A stretch of DNA of 64,000 nucleotides from JBHFEI01 sp041928815 (GCF_041928815.1 NZ_JBHFEI010000015.1:1-64000), one strand, 5' to 3'. Shown: positions 51,708-63,322, numbered from the stretch's first letter. The notes: generated by a model not told the origin, from the sequence alone. Numbers and translations are program-made.

Positions 51708-53690
51708 ATGTCCGACACCGTTTCCCTCACATTTCCCGATGGTTCCGAGCGTTCCTTCCCGAGCGGCGCGACGGGGCGTGACGTCGCGGAATCGATTTCC
51801 AAGTCGCTGGCGAAGAAGGCTGTCGCCATCGCGCTCGACGGAACGCTGCGCGACCTCTCGGATCCCGTCGAGAACGGCCGCATCGAGATCGTCACGCGCG
51901 ACGATCCGCGCGCGCTGGAGCTCATCCGCCACGACACCGCCCATGTGATGGCCGAAGCCGTGCAGGAACTGTGGCCCGGCACGCAGGTGACGATCGGCCC
52001 GGTCATCGAGAACGGCTTCTATTACGATTTCGCCAGGAACGAGCCGTTCACGCCCGACGACCTGCCGAAGATCGAGAAGCGGATGAAGGAGATCATCGCC
52101 CGCAACAGGCCTTTCACCAAGGAGATCTGGTCGCGCGAGAAGGTGAAGGAGACCTTTGCCGCCAAGGGCGAGAGCTACAAGGTGGAGCTTGCCGACGCGA
52201 TCCCCGAAGGGCAGGATCTGAAGATCTATTTCCAGGGCGACTGGTTCGACCTTTGCCGTGGGCCGCACATGGCCGCGACCGGCCAGATCGGCACCGCCTT
52301 CAAGCTGATGAAGGTCGCCGGCGCCTACTGGCGCGGCGACAGCAACAATCCGATGCTGACCCGCATCTACGGCACGGCCTGGGCGACGCAGGAGGATCTC
52401 GACCGCTACCTGCATATACTGGCGGAAGCCGAGAAGCGCGACCATCGCCGGCTCGGACGCGAGATGGACCTCTTCCATTTCCAGGAGGAGGGCCCCGGCG
52501 TCGTCTTCTGGCACGGCAAGGGCTGGCGCGTGTTCCAGACGCTGGTCGCCTATATGCGCCGCCGGCTCGCCGGCACTTACCAGGAGGTCAATGCGCCGCA
52601 GGTGCTGGACAAGTCGCTCTGGGAGACCTCCGGCCACTGGGGCTGGTACCGCGACAACATGTTCAAGGTCACGGTCGCCGGCGACGACAATGACGACGAC
52701 CGCGTCTTCGCGCTCAAGCCGATGAACTGCCCGGGCCATGTGCAGATCTTCAAGCATGGCCTGAAGTCCTACCGCGAACTGCCGATAAGGCTTGCGGAAT
52801 TCGGTAACGTCCATCGCTACGAGCCGTCCGGTGCGCTGCACGGGCTGATGCGTGTGCGCGGCTTCACCCAGGACGATGCGCATGTCTTCTGCACCGACGA
52901 GCAGATGGCGGCGGAATGCCTGCGCATCAACGACCTGATCCTCTCGGTCTACAAGGATTTCGGCTTCGACGAGATCGTCGTCAAGCTGTCCACCCGGCCG
53001 GAAAAGCGCGTCGGTTCCGACGCGCTCTGGGATCGCGCCGAAAGCGTGATGACGGAAGTGCTGAAGACGATCGAGGAACAGTCCGGCGGGCGGATCAGGA
53101 CCGGGATCCTGCCGGGCGAGGGCGCCTTCTACGGGCCGAAATTCGAATACACGCTGAAGGACGCGATCGGCCGCGAATGGCAGTGCGGCACGACGCAGGT
53201 GGATTTCAACCTGCCGGAGCGGTTCGGCGCCTTCTACATCAATCAGGCGTCGGAGAAGCAGCAGCCGGTAATGATCCACCGCGCCATCTGCGGCTCGATG
53301 GAGCGCTTCCTCGGCATCCTGATCGAGAACTTCGCCGGCCACATGCCGCTCTGGATCGCGCCGGTGCAGGTCGTCGTCGCCACCATCACCTCGGAGGCGG
53401 ACGACTACGGCCGCGAGGTGGCGGAACTGCTGCGGGCGGAAGGGCTGGTGGTCGAGACCGACTTCCGCAACGAGAAGATCAACTACAAGGTCCGCGAGCA
53501 TTCGGTGACCAAGGTGCCGGTGATCCTCGTCATCGGCAAGCGCGAGGCGGAGGAGCGTTCCGTCAACATGCGCCGCCTCGGGTCGCAGGCGCAGGTGCCG
53601 ATGGCGCTGCAGGAGGCGATGGGCGCGCTGATCGCCGAGGCGACCCCGCCGGATCTGGTGCGGAAAGGGCGGTCCCTGCCGAAATTCTGA
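51708..53690 (+). CDS. thrS: threonyl-tRNA synthetase
   Basis: Charges tRNA-Thr and hydrolyses mischarged Ser. The product is 660 residues. It has an N-terminal TGS domain (about 1-64), an editing domain with 'RHDTAHVMAEAV' and 'DLCRGPH', a class II catalytic core with motif 2 'GNVHRYEPSGALHGLMRVRGFTQDD' and motif 3 'HRAICGSMERFLGIL', and a C-terminal anticodon domain (about 550-655). The ATG at 51708 has GGAG upstream. No T-box-like leader was seen. Confidence 0.97.
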   Translation: MSDTVSLTFPDGSERSFPSGATGRDVAESISKSLAKKAVAIALDGTLRDLSDPVENGRIEIVTRDDPRALELIRHDTAHVMAEAVQELWPGTQVTIGPVIENGFYYDFARNEPFTPDDLPKIEKRMKEIIARNRPFTKEIWSREKVKETFAAKGESYKVELADAIPEGQDLKIYFQGDWFDLCRGPHMAATGQIGTAFKLMKVAGAYWRGDSNNPMLTRIYGTAWATQEDLDRYLHILAEAEKRDHRRLGREMDLFHFQEEGPGVVFWHGKGWRVFQTLVAYMRRRLAGTYQEVNAPQVLDKSLWETSGHWGWYRDNMFKVTVAGDDNDDDRVFALKPMNCPGHVQIFKHGLKSYRELPIRLAEFGNVHRYEPSGALHGLMRVRGFTQDDAHVFCTDEQMAAECLRINDLILSVYKDFGFDEIVVKLSTRPEKRVGSDALWDRAESVMTEVLKTIEEQSGGRIRTGILPGEGAFYGPKFEYTLKDAIGREWQCGTTQVDFNLPERFGAFYINQASEKQQPVMIHRAICGSMERFLGILIENFAGHMPLWIAPVQVVVATITSEADDYGREVAELLRAEGLVVETDFRNEKINYKVREHSVTKVPVILVIGKREAEERSVNMRRLGSQAQVPMALQEAMGALIAEATPPDLVRKGRSLPKF

Positions 53691-53754
53691 GGCATTGGCG
53701 ATTTTGTTAGAAATCCGTCACATTCGAATGCGACGGAGAGACGACCGGAGACTC

Positions 53755-53790
53755 AAGGCGGCGGCGCTTCGGCCCGCCGCCTTTTCTTTC
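53755..53790 (+). terminator. Rho-independent terminator downstream of thrS
   Basis: AAGGCGGCG (53755-53763) and CGCCGCCTT (53775-53783) form a 9-bp stem with an 11-base loop, followed by TTTCTTT. It ends thrS transcription 65 bases after the stop and separates it from the acyltransferase. Confidence 0.85.
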
Positions 53791-53825
53791 GGCCGTCCGA
53801 CACCATCGAGCCATCGGGGATCTCC

Positions 53826-54668
53826 GTGCAGTTCAAAGAACTGTCCTATGCCAATGAAAACGACCGCCGGCTGAAGCGCTGGCTCATCCGCTCCATCGAG
53901 ACGCTTTCCGGGCGCAACCGCTACACGCGGCTCTACGCGCGCTGGCGCAGCGACGTCGTCGGCCGCAGTGCCTCGGTCTTTGCCGACATGCTCGACCTGA
54001 TCGACGTGAAGATGACGGTGAAGGGGGATTGGCCGCCGCCAGACCTGCCCGACACGCCGCTGGTCCTCGTTGCCAACCATCCCTTCGGCATCGGCGACGG
54101 CATCGCCGTGCTGGCGCTTGCCGAAAAACTCGGGCGGCCCTTCCGCGTGCTCATCAACAACGAACTGCTGAAGGTGCCCGAAATGGCGCCCTATTCGCTG
54201 CCGATCTCCTTCGACGAGACGAAGGAGGCGCTGGCGCTCAACATGGCGACGCGGCACGAGGCTGTCCGGCTGCTGAAGGACGGCGTCACCGTCGTGGTCT
54301 TCCCGGCCGGCGGCGTGGCGACGGCGCGGCGCGGTTTCGGCCGGGCCGAGGACCTGCCCTGGAAGATGTTTCCGGCGAAGCTCATCCAGTCGGCGCGCGC
54401 GAGCGTCGTGCCCGTCTATTTCGAGGGGCAGAACGGCCGCCTCTTCCACCTCGCCAGCAGGATTTCGATGACGTTGCGCATCTCGCTGCTGATCGGCGAG
54501 TTCCGCCGACTTTCAGGCACGACGATCGGGGTGCGCATCGGCGCGGTGCTCCCATGGGACGAGCTGAGCCTGATTGCGGAGCGCAAGGCGCTGCTGTCGC
54601 GGATCCACGAGGCGGTCTTCGCGATGCGCGAGGAGAAGGACCGCAGCAGCCTGCCGAAAGCCGCCTGA
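53826..54668 (+). CDS. lysophospholipid acyltransferase-family protein
   Basis: A 280-residue PlsC-type acyltransferase. The catalytic motif is 'ANHPFGIGDG', in place of the classical HxxxxD, with the substrate motif 'VVVFPAGGVATAR'. It probably acylates a lysophospholipid or a related lipid at the inner membrane face. A GTG at 53826 is the start, with ATCGGGGA upstream. No strong membrane helix is seen. Confidence 0.87.
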   Translation: MQFKELSYANENDRRLKRWLIRSIETLSGRNRYTRLYARWRSDVVGRSASVFADMLDLIDVKMTVKGDWPPPDLPDTPLVLVANHPFGIGDGIAVLALAEKLGRPFRVLINNELLKVPEMAPYSLPISFDETKEALALNMATRHEAVRLLKDGVTVVVFPAGGVATARRGFGRAEDLPWKMFPAKLIQSARASVVPVYFEGQNGRLFHLASRISMTLRISLLIGEFRRLSGTTIGVRIGAVLPWDELSLIAERKALLSRIHEAVFAMREEKDRSSLPKAA

Positions 54669-54684
54669 CAGGTGCCTCCCCGTG

Positions 54685-55698
54685 TCAGTCCGCATCGCCG
54701 CTGCCGCTGTCGGCGGCGGCCTGCGCGCCCGCCGGCGGCGCCTGGTCGGAGAGCTTGACCTCGATGTCGGTGTTGACGCCGGCCTCGACGGTGAAGTCGC
54801 GCTGGTAGATCTTGTCCTTGTTGCGGGCGACGACGATGTAGCTGCCTTCGGCGAGCACGAGGGTCGGGAAGGCGCCGACGCTCTCGCTGACCGTGTCGCC
54901 GGAGGAGGTGAGGATCGACCAAGCGGTATCGGCGATCGCCTCGCCGCCGGCCTCCGACACGAGTTTCAGCGTCAGTTTCGCCGCGCGATGCTGCAGCGTC
55001 GCCTGGGTCAGCTTGCCGGCCTCGACCTGGATGTCGGCGCGGATCACCGCGTTGACGGAGCCGTAGTCGGAGACGACGTGGTAGGTGCCTGCATTGAGGC
55101 GCACCACGCTTTCCGGCGCGACGTCCGCCACGATCAGCGGTCTTTCGCCGTCCTCCTTCACCTCCGAGGAATAGACGGAGAAGCGCAGTTCCGAGGGCGG
55201 TATGCGCACATCGCTGCCGGAGACGGCGTTGAGCATGATGCCGCCGGCATCGAGCACCAGCACCTGGCGCTCCATCGCGCCCGATTCGGGAACATGGATC
55301 TTGCGCGTCGCGCCGGCGCGGCCGAAGGCGACATTGACGAAATATTCGCCGGGGACGAGCGTGAAGGCGGCCGAGCCGCCCTCGGAGGTGGCGAGCAGCG
55401 GCAGCTTGCCGTCCTCGCCGGGGATCGGGCTGAAGACGCGCCAGCTCAGGCCCTGCTCGACCGGCCCGCCATTCGCCGTCAGCTTCGCCTCGAGCGCCAC
55501 ATCTTTCAGCACGCCGTTCGCCGTCGTGGTCCCGTCGGCGGTAAAACCGGTGACCTTCGGCATCTTCCGGGGGGTGGCCAGCGACGGGAAAGCCTGGAAG
55601 GCTTCCGTTCCGTCCTGGGCGCCGGCCGGCGACACCGGGCCGGGAGCAAGGGCGAGGACCGAGACGAAGCCTATGAAAAAGCGGCGCGAAGCGTGCAT
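54685..55698 (-). CDS. secreted beta-rich protein, unknown
   Basis: A 337-residue protein with a signal peptide ('FFIGFVSVLALAPGPVSPAGAQ', cleavage near residue 29). The mature part consists of repeated beta-strand units, each with 'PGEYFVNV', 'AGTYHVVSDYG' or 'EGSYIVVARN'-type motifs, about four in all, which suggests tandem carboxypeptidase-regulatory-like (Ig-like) domains. It ends with an Ala- and Asp-rich tail. Its function is unknown. The ATG at 55698 gives the cleanest signal peptide; the frame continues upstream. Confidence 0.75.
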   Translation of the reverse strand: MHASRRFFIGFVSVLALAPGPVSPAGAQDGTEAFQAFPSLATPRKMPKVTGFTADGTTTANGVLKDVALEAKLTANGGPVEQGLSWRVFSPIPGEDGKLPLLATSEGGSAAFTLVPGEYFVNVAFGRAGATRKIHVPESGAMERQVLVLDAGGIMLNAVSGSDVRIPPSELRFSVYSSEVKEDGERPLIVADVAPESVVRLNAGTYHVVSDYGSVNAVIRADIQVEAGKLTQATLQHRAAKLTLKLVSEAGGEAIADTAWSILTSSGDTVSESVGAFPTLVLAEGSYIVVARNKDKIYQRDFTVEAGVNTDIEVKLSDQAPPAGAQAAADSGSGDAD

Positions 55699-55817
55699 TC
55701 GGATGGTTGACTTCCTTGGCAGGGATCGGCACTTGAAACGCGCGGTCATGGCATTTTCGTGACGGGAAATGCGGGGCCACGCTACACGCTGCGACACGCA
55801 AGGGGAAGTCCGCTGCC

Positions 55818-56402
55818 ATGAAATCCGACATCACGCTCCTCGACTATCTTGAGACGCGCCGGTCCATCCCCGCCTTCCAGATGGGCGAGCCCGGGCCGGG
55901 ACGGGCCGAGATCGACGAGATCCTGACGCTGGCGACGCGCGTGCCCGACCATGGCAAGCTCGCGCCCTGGCGCTTCATCGTCTATCGCGGCGAGGAGCGC
56001 GCGCGGATTAGCGCCGCGCTGGCGAAAATGGCGCTGGCGCGCAATCCGCAGCTGTCGGAGGAGATGATCCGGGTCGAGAACACGCGGCTGACGCGGGCGC
56101 CCGTCGTCATCGCCGTCCTCAGCGTCGCGGCCCCGCATGCGAAGATCCCGGAATGGGAACAGGTGATGTCCGCCGGCGCGGTCTGCCTCAATCTGCTGAT
56201 GGCGGCGAACGCGCTCGGCTATGCGTCGAACTGGCTGACGGAGTGGTACGCCTTCGAGCCGGAGGCCTACCCCATTCTCGGCATCCGCCCCGGCGAGCGC
56301 CCCGCCGGCTTCATCCATATCGGCACGCCGACCGTGCCGCCGACCGAGCGTCCGCGTCCGCTTCTCAGCGACGTCGTCCGCTGGGCGGGCGAGGAGGCCT
56401 GA
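55818..56402 (+). CDS. nitroreductase-family protein
   Basis: A 194-residue FMN-dependent oxidoreductase of the nitroreductase family ('LETRRSIPAFQ', 'ATRVPDHGKLAPWRFIVY', 'SAGAVCLNLLMAANALGYASNWLTEW'). The natural substrate cannot be told. The next gene, a flavin reductase-like protein, starts at its stop codon (TGATG), so the two are coupled and may act on the same flavin. Confidence 0.9.
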   Translation: MKSDITLLDYLETRRSIPAFQMGEPGPGRAEIDEILTLATRVPDHGKLAPWRFIVYRGEERARISAALAKMALARNPQLSEEMIRVENTRLTRAPVVIAVLSVAAPHAKIPEWEQVMSAGAVCLNLLMAANALGYASNWLTEWYAFEPEAYPILGIRPGERPAGFIHIGTPTVPPTERPRPLLSDVVRWAGEEA

Positions 56403-57004
56403 TGTTCTACGACGCCAGGGACAATGCCCACGGCCTGCCGCACGATCCGTTCAAGGCGATCGTCTCGCCGCGCCCGATCGGCTGGATCGGCACCAAGGCC
56501 GCCGATGGAAGCCTCAACCTCGCGCCCTATTCCTTCTTCAACGCGCTGTCCGACAAGCCGAAGCTGGTGATGTTCTCGTCGAACGGGCTGAAGGACAGCA
56601 TCATCAACATCCGCGAGACCGGGGTCTTCACGACGAGTTTCGTCAGCCTCGATCTCAAGGACCAGATGAACGCCACCTCGGCGCCGGTCCCTCGGGGGGA
56701 GAGCGAATTCGCGCTGGCGGGACTTGCGGCCATGCCCGGACGCATGGTGGACGCCCCTTATGTCGGCGAGGCCTATGCCGCGCTCGAATGCCGCGCGACG
56801 GATCTCTTCCAGCCGAAGGGGATCGATGGCACCGTGTCCGACAATTATGTCGTGCTCGGGGAGGTCGTCGGCATCCACATCCGCGAGGATGCGATTCGCG
56901 ACGGGCGTTTCGACGTCGGCCATGTCCGCCCGATCGGCCGGCTCGGCTATTTCGACTATGCCGACGCGGGCGACGTGTTCGCGATGCGCCGGCCGGCCGG
57001 CTGA
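56402..57004 (+). CDS. flavin reductase-like / flavoredoxin domain protein
   Basis: A 200-residue FMN-binding split-barrel protein ('DPFKAIVSPRPIGWIGTKAADGSLNLAPYSFFNALS', then 'VFTTSFVSLDLKDQMNATSAPV'). Related enzymes reduce FMN with NAD(P)H. The ATG shares one base with the nitroreductase stop. It ends only four bases before the convergent CitE-like gene. Confidence 0.9.
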   Translation: MFYDARDNAHGLPHDPFKAIVSPRPIGWIGTKAADGSLNLAPYSFFNALSDKPKLVMFSSNGLKDSIINIRETGVFTTSFVSLDLKDQMNATSAPVPRGESEFALAGLAAMPGRMVDAPYVGEAYAALECRATDLFQPKGIDGTVSDNYVVLGEVVGIHIREDAIRDGRFDVGHVRPIGRLGYFDYADAGDVFAMRRPAG

Positions 57005-57008
57005 CGCA

Positions 57009-57731
57009 TCAGGCAAGCCGCCAGGCGATCGCGTCGAAACCCTCGCTGCGGCTGCGGGCGAGGGCGGCGTCGCGGTTCGGGGCCGCGAGCGGTAGGACCT
57101 CCAGGACGGGGAGGCCGGCCTGGCGCGCCTTCAGCACGGCGTGGACGCGGGCGAAGGCCACGGCTGGAGCACCGGCCTCAATGCCGAGGTTGCGCATCAC
57201 TTCCGTTTCATCGAAGACAAGCGCTGCAAGGCGCTCCGAGGACCCGGCAAGAGAGGCCGTCGACAACAGGCCCTGCGCCGTCGTCGCGATCTCGGCGACG
57301 ATGACGGCCGCGCCCGCCGCGCGGTCGGAGAGCGCTTCTGCGACCGACAGGGCGACGTCGAGGCGCTGGATGTCGGCGCGTTCTGCCGTTCCTTTCAGAT
57401 AGATGCCGTCGCATCCGATGCCGAGCCACTCCTCCAGCCGCGTGTCGTCGACATCGGTGGCGGAAAGGGCCGCAAGCACGCCGGCGCAGGCATGCGCGTC
57501 TTCAAGCGGCAGCGCGAAAGGGTTGACGACGAGCCAGTCGCTGTCGCGCAACGCAGGGTCGTCGGCCAGAGGGTTCCCGGCCAGAACATTCTCGGCCATA
57601 ACCTTCCCGGCCAGAACCTTCCCAGGAAGCCGCGTTCCGGCGAGGAACAGCCGCGCGCCGGGCGAAAGCATGGCGGTGGCCCGTGCCGCCGGCGGTCCGC
57701 CACGCTGCCTTTCCGGACGGTTAAGCGACAT
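57009..57731 (-). CDS. CitE-like aldolase/lyase-family protein, probably divergent
   Basis: A 240-residue protein distantly similar to HpcH/HpaI and CitE lyases ('ARLFLAGTRLPGK', then 'LVFDETEVMRNLGIEAGAPAVAFARVHAVLKA', which aligns with the region 'LVFGxxDLAxxLG...ARxxVVxAAxAxG'). The catalytic Arg/Glu/Asp set is not all recognisable and the protein is shorter than CitE (about 290), so activity is doubtful. Residues about 33-57 carry a pentapeptide repeat from a 15-bp DNA tandem repeat. Confidence 0.6.
   Translation of the reverse strand: MSLNRPERQRGGPPAARATAMLSPGARLFLAGTRLPGKVLAGKVMAENVLAGNPLADDPALRDSDWLVVNPFALPLEDAHACAGVLAALSATDVDDTRLEEWLGIGCDGIYLKGTAERADIQRLDVALSVAEALSDRAAGAAVIVAEIATTAQGLLSTASLAGSSERLAALVFDETEVMRNLGIEAGAPAVAFARVHAVLKARQAGLPVLEVLPLAAPNRDAALARSRSEGFDAIAWRLA
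57558..57632. repeat. 15-bp coding tandem repeat, about five imperfect units
   Basis: Successive 15-base units GTCGTCGGCCAGAGG, GTTCCCGGCCAGAAC, ATTCTCGGCCATAAC and CTTCCCGGCCAGAAC are followed by a partial fifth unit. They encode the repeating pattern VLAGK, VMAEN, VLAGN, PLADD on the minus strand. Such repeats can expand or contract in frame. Confidence 0.75.
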
Positions 57732-57842
57732 GGTGAACCAATCCTAAACTTTTCGCCGCTAGGGTAAGCCTTGCCATGCCGGAGGGGGCGGAAGCGCCGG
57801 AGACGATGCCGATCCTTCCGCCCCCGGCAGCGGCGCGACGCC

Positions 57843-59045
57843 ATGGCCTTCCCTCTGACCCTTAGTGAGGCATCCGTGATCATACAAGCATTTCTTCGGT
57901 GGGTGGAGAGCGCCAAGGTTTCCGACCGCGCGCGCGCGGCGATGGCGCTCGCGGGCGCCTACGCGACCGAGGACATGGTCATGCTCGACCGGGGGGCGGC
58001 CGAGATGGCGATGACCTTCCTGCTCGACGATCCCTCGCCGAAGGTGCGCCGCGCGCTCGCCGAGGCGCTGGCCGCCTGTCCGCATGCACCGCGTTCGATC
58101 ATCCTGCCTCTGGCCGAGGACCAGCACGAGATCGCGGGTCCCGTCGTCGCCGCATCGCCGGTTCTCGCCGACGACGACCTCGTCGACCTCGCCGCGCGCG
58201 GCAGCGACGAGACGCGCGCCCTGATCGCGGCCCGGCGTCCCCTGTCGCGGGCGGTGGCGGCGGCGATCGCCGAGATCGGCGGCGAGAGGGAAATCCTTGT
58301 TCTCCTCGACAACAGCCTCGCCTCCCTGTCGCGCGGCACGCTGAAGCGCATCGGCGAGCGGCTCGGCCATCTCGCCGAAGTGCGCAGCCTGCTGCTTGGC
58401 CGCGACGACCTGCCCTGCGAGGCGCGCCAGCACCTCGTGGAGGCGGTCGGCGCCGCACTCGCCGGCTCCGGCCTCGTCGTGGCGACGATCGGCCAACGGC
58501 GGGTCGAAAGGGTGCTGCGCGAGGCCTGCGACGTCGCGGCGGTCAATCTTGCCGGCGCGGCCGCCCATGGCGACATGGCGGGCCTTGTCGAGCACCTGCG
58601 GGCCTCCGGCCGGCTGACGCCCGCCTTCCTCCTGCATGCGCTGTGCACCGGCAAGGTGGATTTCTTCGCCGCGACGATCGTCAACCTCTCCGGCATCGCC
58701 GAGCGGCGTGTCCGTTCCATCCTGAACGACGGCCGCGTGCAGGCGATCCGGTCGCTGTTCGAGGCGGCGGGCCTTGCCCGCGACATCAGCGCGCTCTTCG
58801 CCGAGGCGATCCTGCTCTGGCGCAGGGAGAGCCATTCCGCAACGGGCGAACTGACGACGTCGATCTCCGCGCCCCTGCTCCAGAAACTGCGGCATGCGGG
58901 GCAGCATTCGGCGGCAGCGACCGCCGTGACCGATCTCGTGGAAAAGCTGGTGATCGCCGAGCGCCGGCAGGCGACGCGGGACTATGCGGCCCTGGCCGCC
59001 CGCAACCGCCTGATGATCGCCGACGATACGGTGGAAGCCGCCTGA
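57843..59045 (+). CDS. DUF2336 helical-repeat protein
   Basis: A roughly 400-residue all-helical protein of the DUF2336 family, resembling HEAT-like repeats ('DDPSPKVRRALAEALAACPHAP', 'EILVLLDNSLASLSRGTLKRIGERLG'). Function is unknown, though related proteins are common next to signalling genes in alphaproteobacteria. The start is uncertain. The ATG at 57843 has no good ribosome-binding site, while a GTG at 57876 has GAGG five bases before it. It is divergent from the CitE-like gene. Confidence 0.85.
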   Translation: MAFPLTLSEASVIIQAFLRWVESAKVSDRARAAMALAGAYATEDMVMLDRGAAEMAMTFLLDDPSPKVRRALAEALAACPHAPRSIILPLAEDQHEIAGPVVAASPVLADDDLVDLAARGSDETRALIAARRPLSRAVAAAIAEIGGEREILVLLDNSLASLSRGTLKRIGERLGHLAEVRSLLLGRDDLPCEARQHLVEAVGAALAGSGLVVATIGQRRVERVLREACDVAAVNLAGAAAHGDMAGLVEHLRASGRLTPAFLLHALCTGKVDFFAATIVNLSGIAERRVRSILNDGRVQAIRSLFEAAGLARDISALFAEAILLWRRESHSATGELTTSISAPLLQKLRHAGQHSAAATAVTDLVEKLVIAERRQATRDYAALAARNRLMIADDTVEAA

Positions 59046-59057
59046 ACGAGCGGCCGC

Positions 59058-59489
59058 TCATGGCGTCAGCTTGCGGACGACCCAGGTGTAGCCGGCCTCG
59101 ATCCGGTCGACGCGGGCATGGATGCCGTGGCGCAGCCGCTCCATGTCCGGCAGCGCGCCGCTGACCAGCGCCAGCGCGCGCTGCGGAAGAGAGCCCGGCC
59201 GCTCGTCTGCCGATGCGTGCGCGGCGGGAGCCGTCGCCGGTGGCACCGGCGTCGTTTCGGGCTCCGGCGCGGTTGCGACCGCTCCGCCCGGATCCGCTCC
59301 GCCTGCCGTTTCGCAGACCGCGACGATGACCGGATAGCTGCTTTTGGTATAGGCGGGCAGCTTCTTTTCGGACTGGGCGTCGCAGGCGGCGACGGTCTGC
59401 CACTGACCGTCCGCGGTCGCGATATAGTGGCACTGGCTGACGCTGTCGTCGCAGCCGAGGATGGTCATGACGATGAGTGCGGCTTTCAT
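59058..59489 (-). CDS. short exported-looking protein, unknown
   Basis: A 143-residue protein. A short hydrophobic N-terminus ('ALIVMTILGCDD') could be a lipobox-like or signal segment. Three or four Cys follow ('SQCHYIATADGQWQTVAACDAQ', 'VAVCETAGG'), then a Pro/Ala-rich linker and a helical C-terminus. Similar proteins occur in rhizobia, but without known function. It is convergent with the DUF2336 gene (12-base gap) and divergent from the GNAT gene. Confidence 0.65.
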   Translation of the reverse strand: MKAALIVMTILGCDDSVSQCHYIATADGQWQTVAACDAQSEKKLPAYTKSSYPVIVAVCETAGGADPGGAVATAPEPETTPVPPATAPAAHASADERPGSLPQRALALVSGALPDMERLRHGIHARVDRIEAGYTWVVRKLTP

Positions 59490-59586
59490 GGTGGTCTGTC
59501 TCTCGCGCTTGGCTTCAACTCCGGTTATAGCGGCGATTGTGCTGAATTTCCGGCGCCGACCGGGCAGGAACACGACAGGAACCGCC

Positions 59587-60045
59587 ATGACCGTCACCAT
59601 CGACAGGGAACCGCCGCGCCAGCCCGGCGTCATAGCGCTGCTGGCGCAGTCGGATGCCTATGCGCAGTCGCTCTATCCGCCGGAAAGCAATCACCTCGTT
59701 GATCTCGACGCGCTGGAGACGCCGGCGGTCTCCGTCTTCGTCGCGCGGCGCGACGGCGCGGTCGTCGGCTGCTGCGCGCTGGTCGCGGCCGGCGACGGCA
59801 CGGCCGAGATCAAGCGCATGTTCGTCGATCCGGCGGCGCGGGGCCTGAAGATCGGCCGCCGCCTGCTGGAGCGGATCGAGGAGGAGGGGCGGGCGCTCGC
59901 CATTCACGCGATCCGGCTGGAGACCGGCATCTACCAGCCCGAGGCGATCGCGCTTTACCGGGGCGCCGGCTTTGCCGAAATCGAACCCTTCGGCGATTAC
60001 CGGCCGGACCCGTTGAGCCTCTTCATGGAAAAGCCGCTCGGCTGA
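59587..60045 (+). CDS. GNAT-family N-acetyltransferase
   Basis: A 152-residue GNAT enzyme. The acetyl-CoA loop reads 'RMFVDPAARGLKIGRRLL', preceded by 'VGCCALV' and followed by 'ETGIYQPEAIALYRGAGF'. The substrate is not known. The ATG at 59587 follows CAGGAAC. It ends at 60045, immediately next to the convergent parE stop at 60046. Confidence 0.9.
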   Translation: MTVTIDREPPRQPGVIALLAQSDAYAQSLYPPESNHLVDLDALETPAVSVFVARRDGAVVGCCALVAAGDGTAEIKRMFVDPAARGLKIGRRLLERIEEEGRALAIHAIRLETGIYQPEAIALYRGAGFAEIEPFGDYRPDPLSLFMEKPLG

Positions 60046-62118
<2,073 letters not shown>

Positions 62119-62288
62119 CGGTGGCGGGGATCTCGGCGCTTGGGGTTCAGCTTGGGGTTCAACACAGGTCGCGGAGCCGGCCGAATCGGGTCGGGCTCGG
62201 CCGTCCGCTCTTTGTTCTCGTTTTAGCGCCAAGCATTGCCTTTCGGAAGCGCCGATGGCAAGGCAGGCGGCGAAGGGGAGGCCACGCC

Positions 62289-63164
62289 ATGCCTGTGTCC
62301 ACAAGTCATTTGTCGATGGCTGTTGCCATCCTGCTCGCTGCCGCCGTCTGGGCGCCCCCGGCCCGGGCCGACGGGCTGAAGCCGTTCAAGGACGACCTCT
62401 TCGCCTACAGGGTGATCGAAAGCGCCGATGGCGGCGACTTCCAGCGTGTCGACTACGACGAGATGCGCGACATCAACGGTCGCGACCAGATCCCGGAGCG
62501 CCGCGTCAAGCGCGCCTATGTCGACCTCGGCGTCAAGAAGGTGCAGGCCGACGAGGTGATCGAGATCGGCGGACGCGGACTGCCGGTCACCCGCGTCGGG
62601 CGCGCCGAGGGTGCGGCCTTCACCGTGATCTTCATCCATGGCCGCGGCGGCGACCGCCGGCTCGGCGCCAACGACTATTCCTTCGGCGGCAATTTCAACC
62701 GGCTGAAGAACCTCGCCGCCGGCAATGGCGGCGCTTATTACGCGCCGAGCGTGCCCTCCTTCGATGCGGCCGGCGTCACGGCGGTCGCAGCGTTGATCGG
62801 CGAGGCGGCGCGCCGCTCGCCCGGGCGGCCGGTCGTGCTCGCCTGCGCCTCGATGGGCAGCTTCGTCTGCTGGGGGATCGCGCGCGACCCCGAGGCGACG
62901 GCGCTGCTCGCCGGCATGATCGTCATGGGCGGCGCGAGCGACGCGACCTTCGCCAGGACGGCGGCCGGAAAGCGAAGGCTGCCCCTCTATCTCAGCCATG
63001 GCAGCCGCGACAGCGTCTATGCCGCCGACAGCCAGGCCGATCTCTATGCCGGGCTGCACCGGCAGGGCTACCCCGTCCGCTTCGTGCTCTTCGAAAGCGG
63101 ATCGCACGGGACGCCGGTGCGCATGACCGACTGGCGCGACGCGCTGAACTGGATCCTGCGCTGA
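62289..63164 (+). CDS. secreted alpha/beta hydrolase-like protein
   Basis: A 291-residue protein with a signal peptide ('AVAILLAAAVWAPPARADG', cleavage near residue 27). It has an alpha/beta hydrolase fold: 'VIFIHGRGGDRRLG', the nucleophile elbow 'LACASMGSFVC' (Ser), an acid in 'SRDSVYAAD' and His in 'ESGSHGTPV'. The substrate is unknown. The ATG at 62289 is a moderate choice. It is divergent from parE. Confidence 0.83.
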   Translation: MPVSTSHLSMAVAILLAAAVWAPPARADGLKPFKDDLFAYRVIESADGGDFQRVDYDEMRDINGRDQIPERRVKRAYVDLGVKKVQADEVIEIGGRGLPVTRVGRAEGAAFTVIFIHGRGGDRRLGANDYSFGGNFNRLKNLAAGNGGAYYAPSVPSFDAAGVTAVAALIGEAARRSPGRPVVLACASMGSFVCWGIARDPEATALLAGMIVMGGASDATFARTAAGKRRLPLYLSHGSRDSVYAADSQADLYAGLHRQGYPVRFVLFESGSHGTPVRMTDWRDALNWILR

Positions 63165-63322
63165 AGCCCGGCCGTCGGCCGAATGTCATGAAATTTTTAC
63201 CGAAAGCATCGTCCGGCCGTTAACCACGGATTGCGTTTCCGCCGCTTCCCGCACCTGCGTTTGCACTTCCTCAAGCCCGGCATGGGACCGTGCCGGCATT
63301 ATCGAGGTTGGGGTAATTTCGC

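Noticed and set aside
56402..57004. Nitroreductase and flavin reductase as one fusion protein
   Set aside because: The two frames are separated by a TGATG stop/start, so they are two coupled genes.
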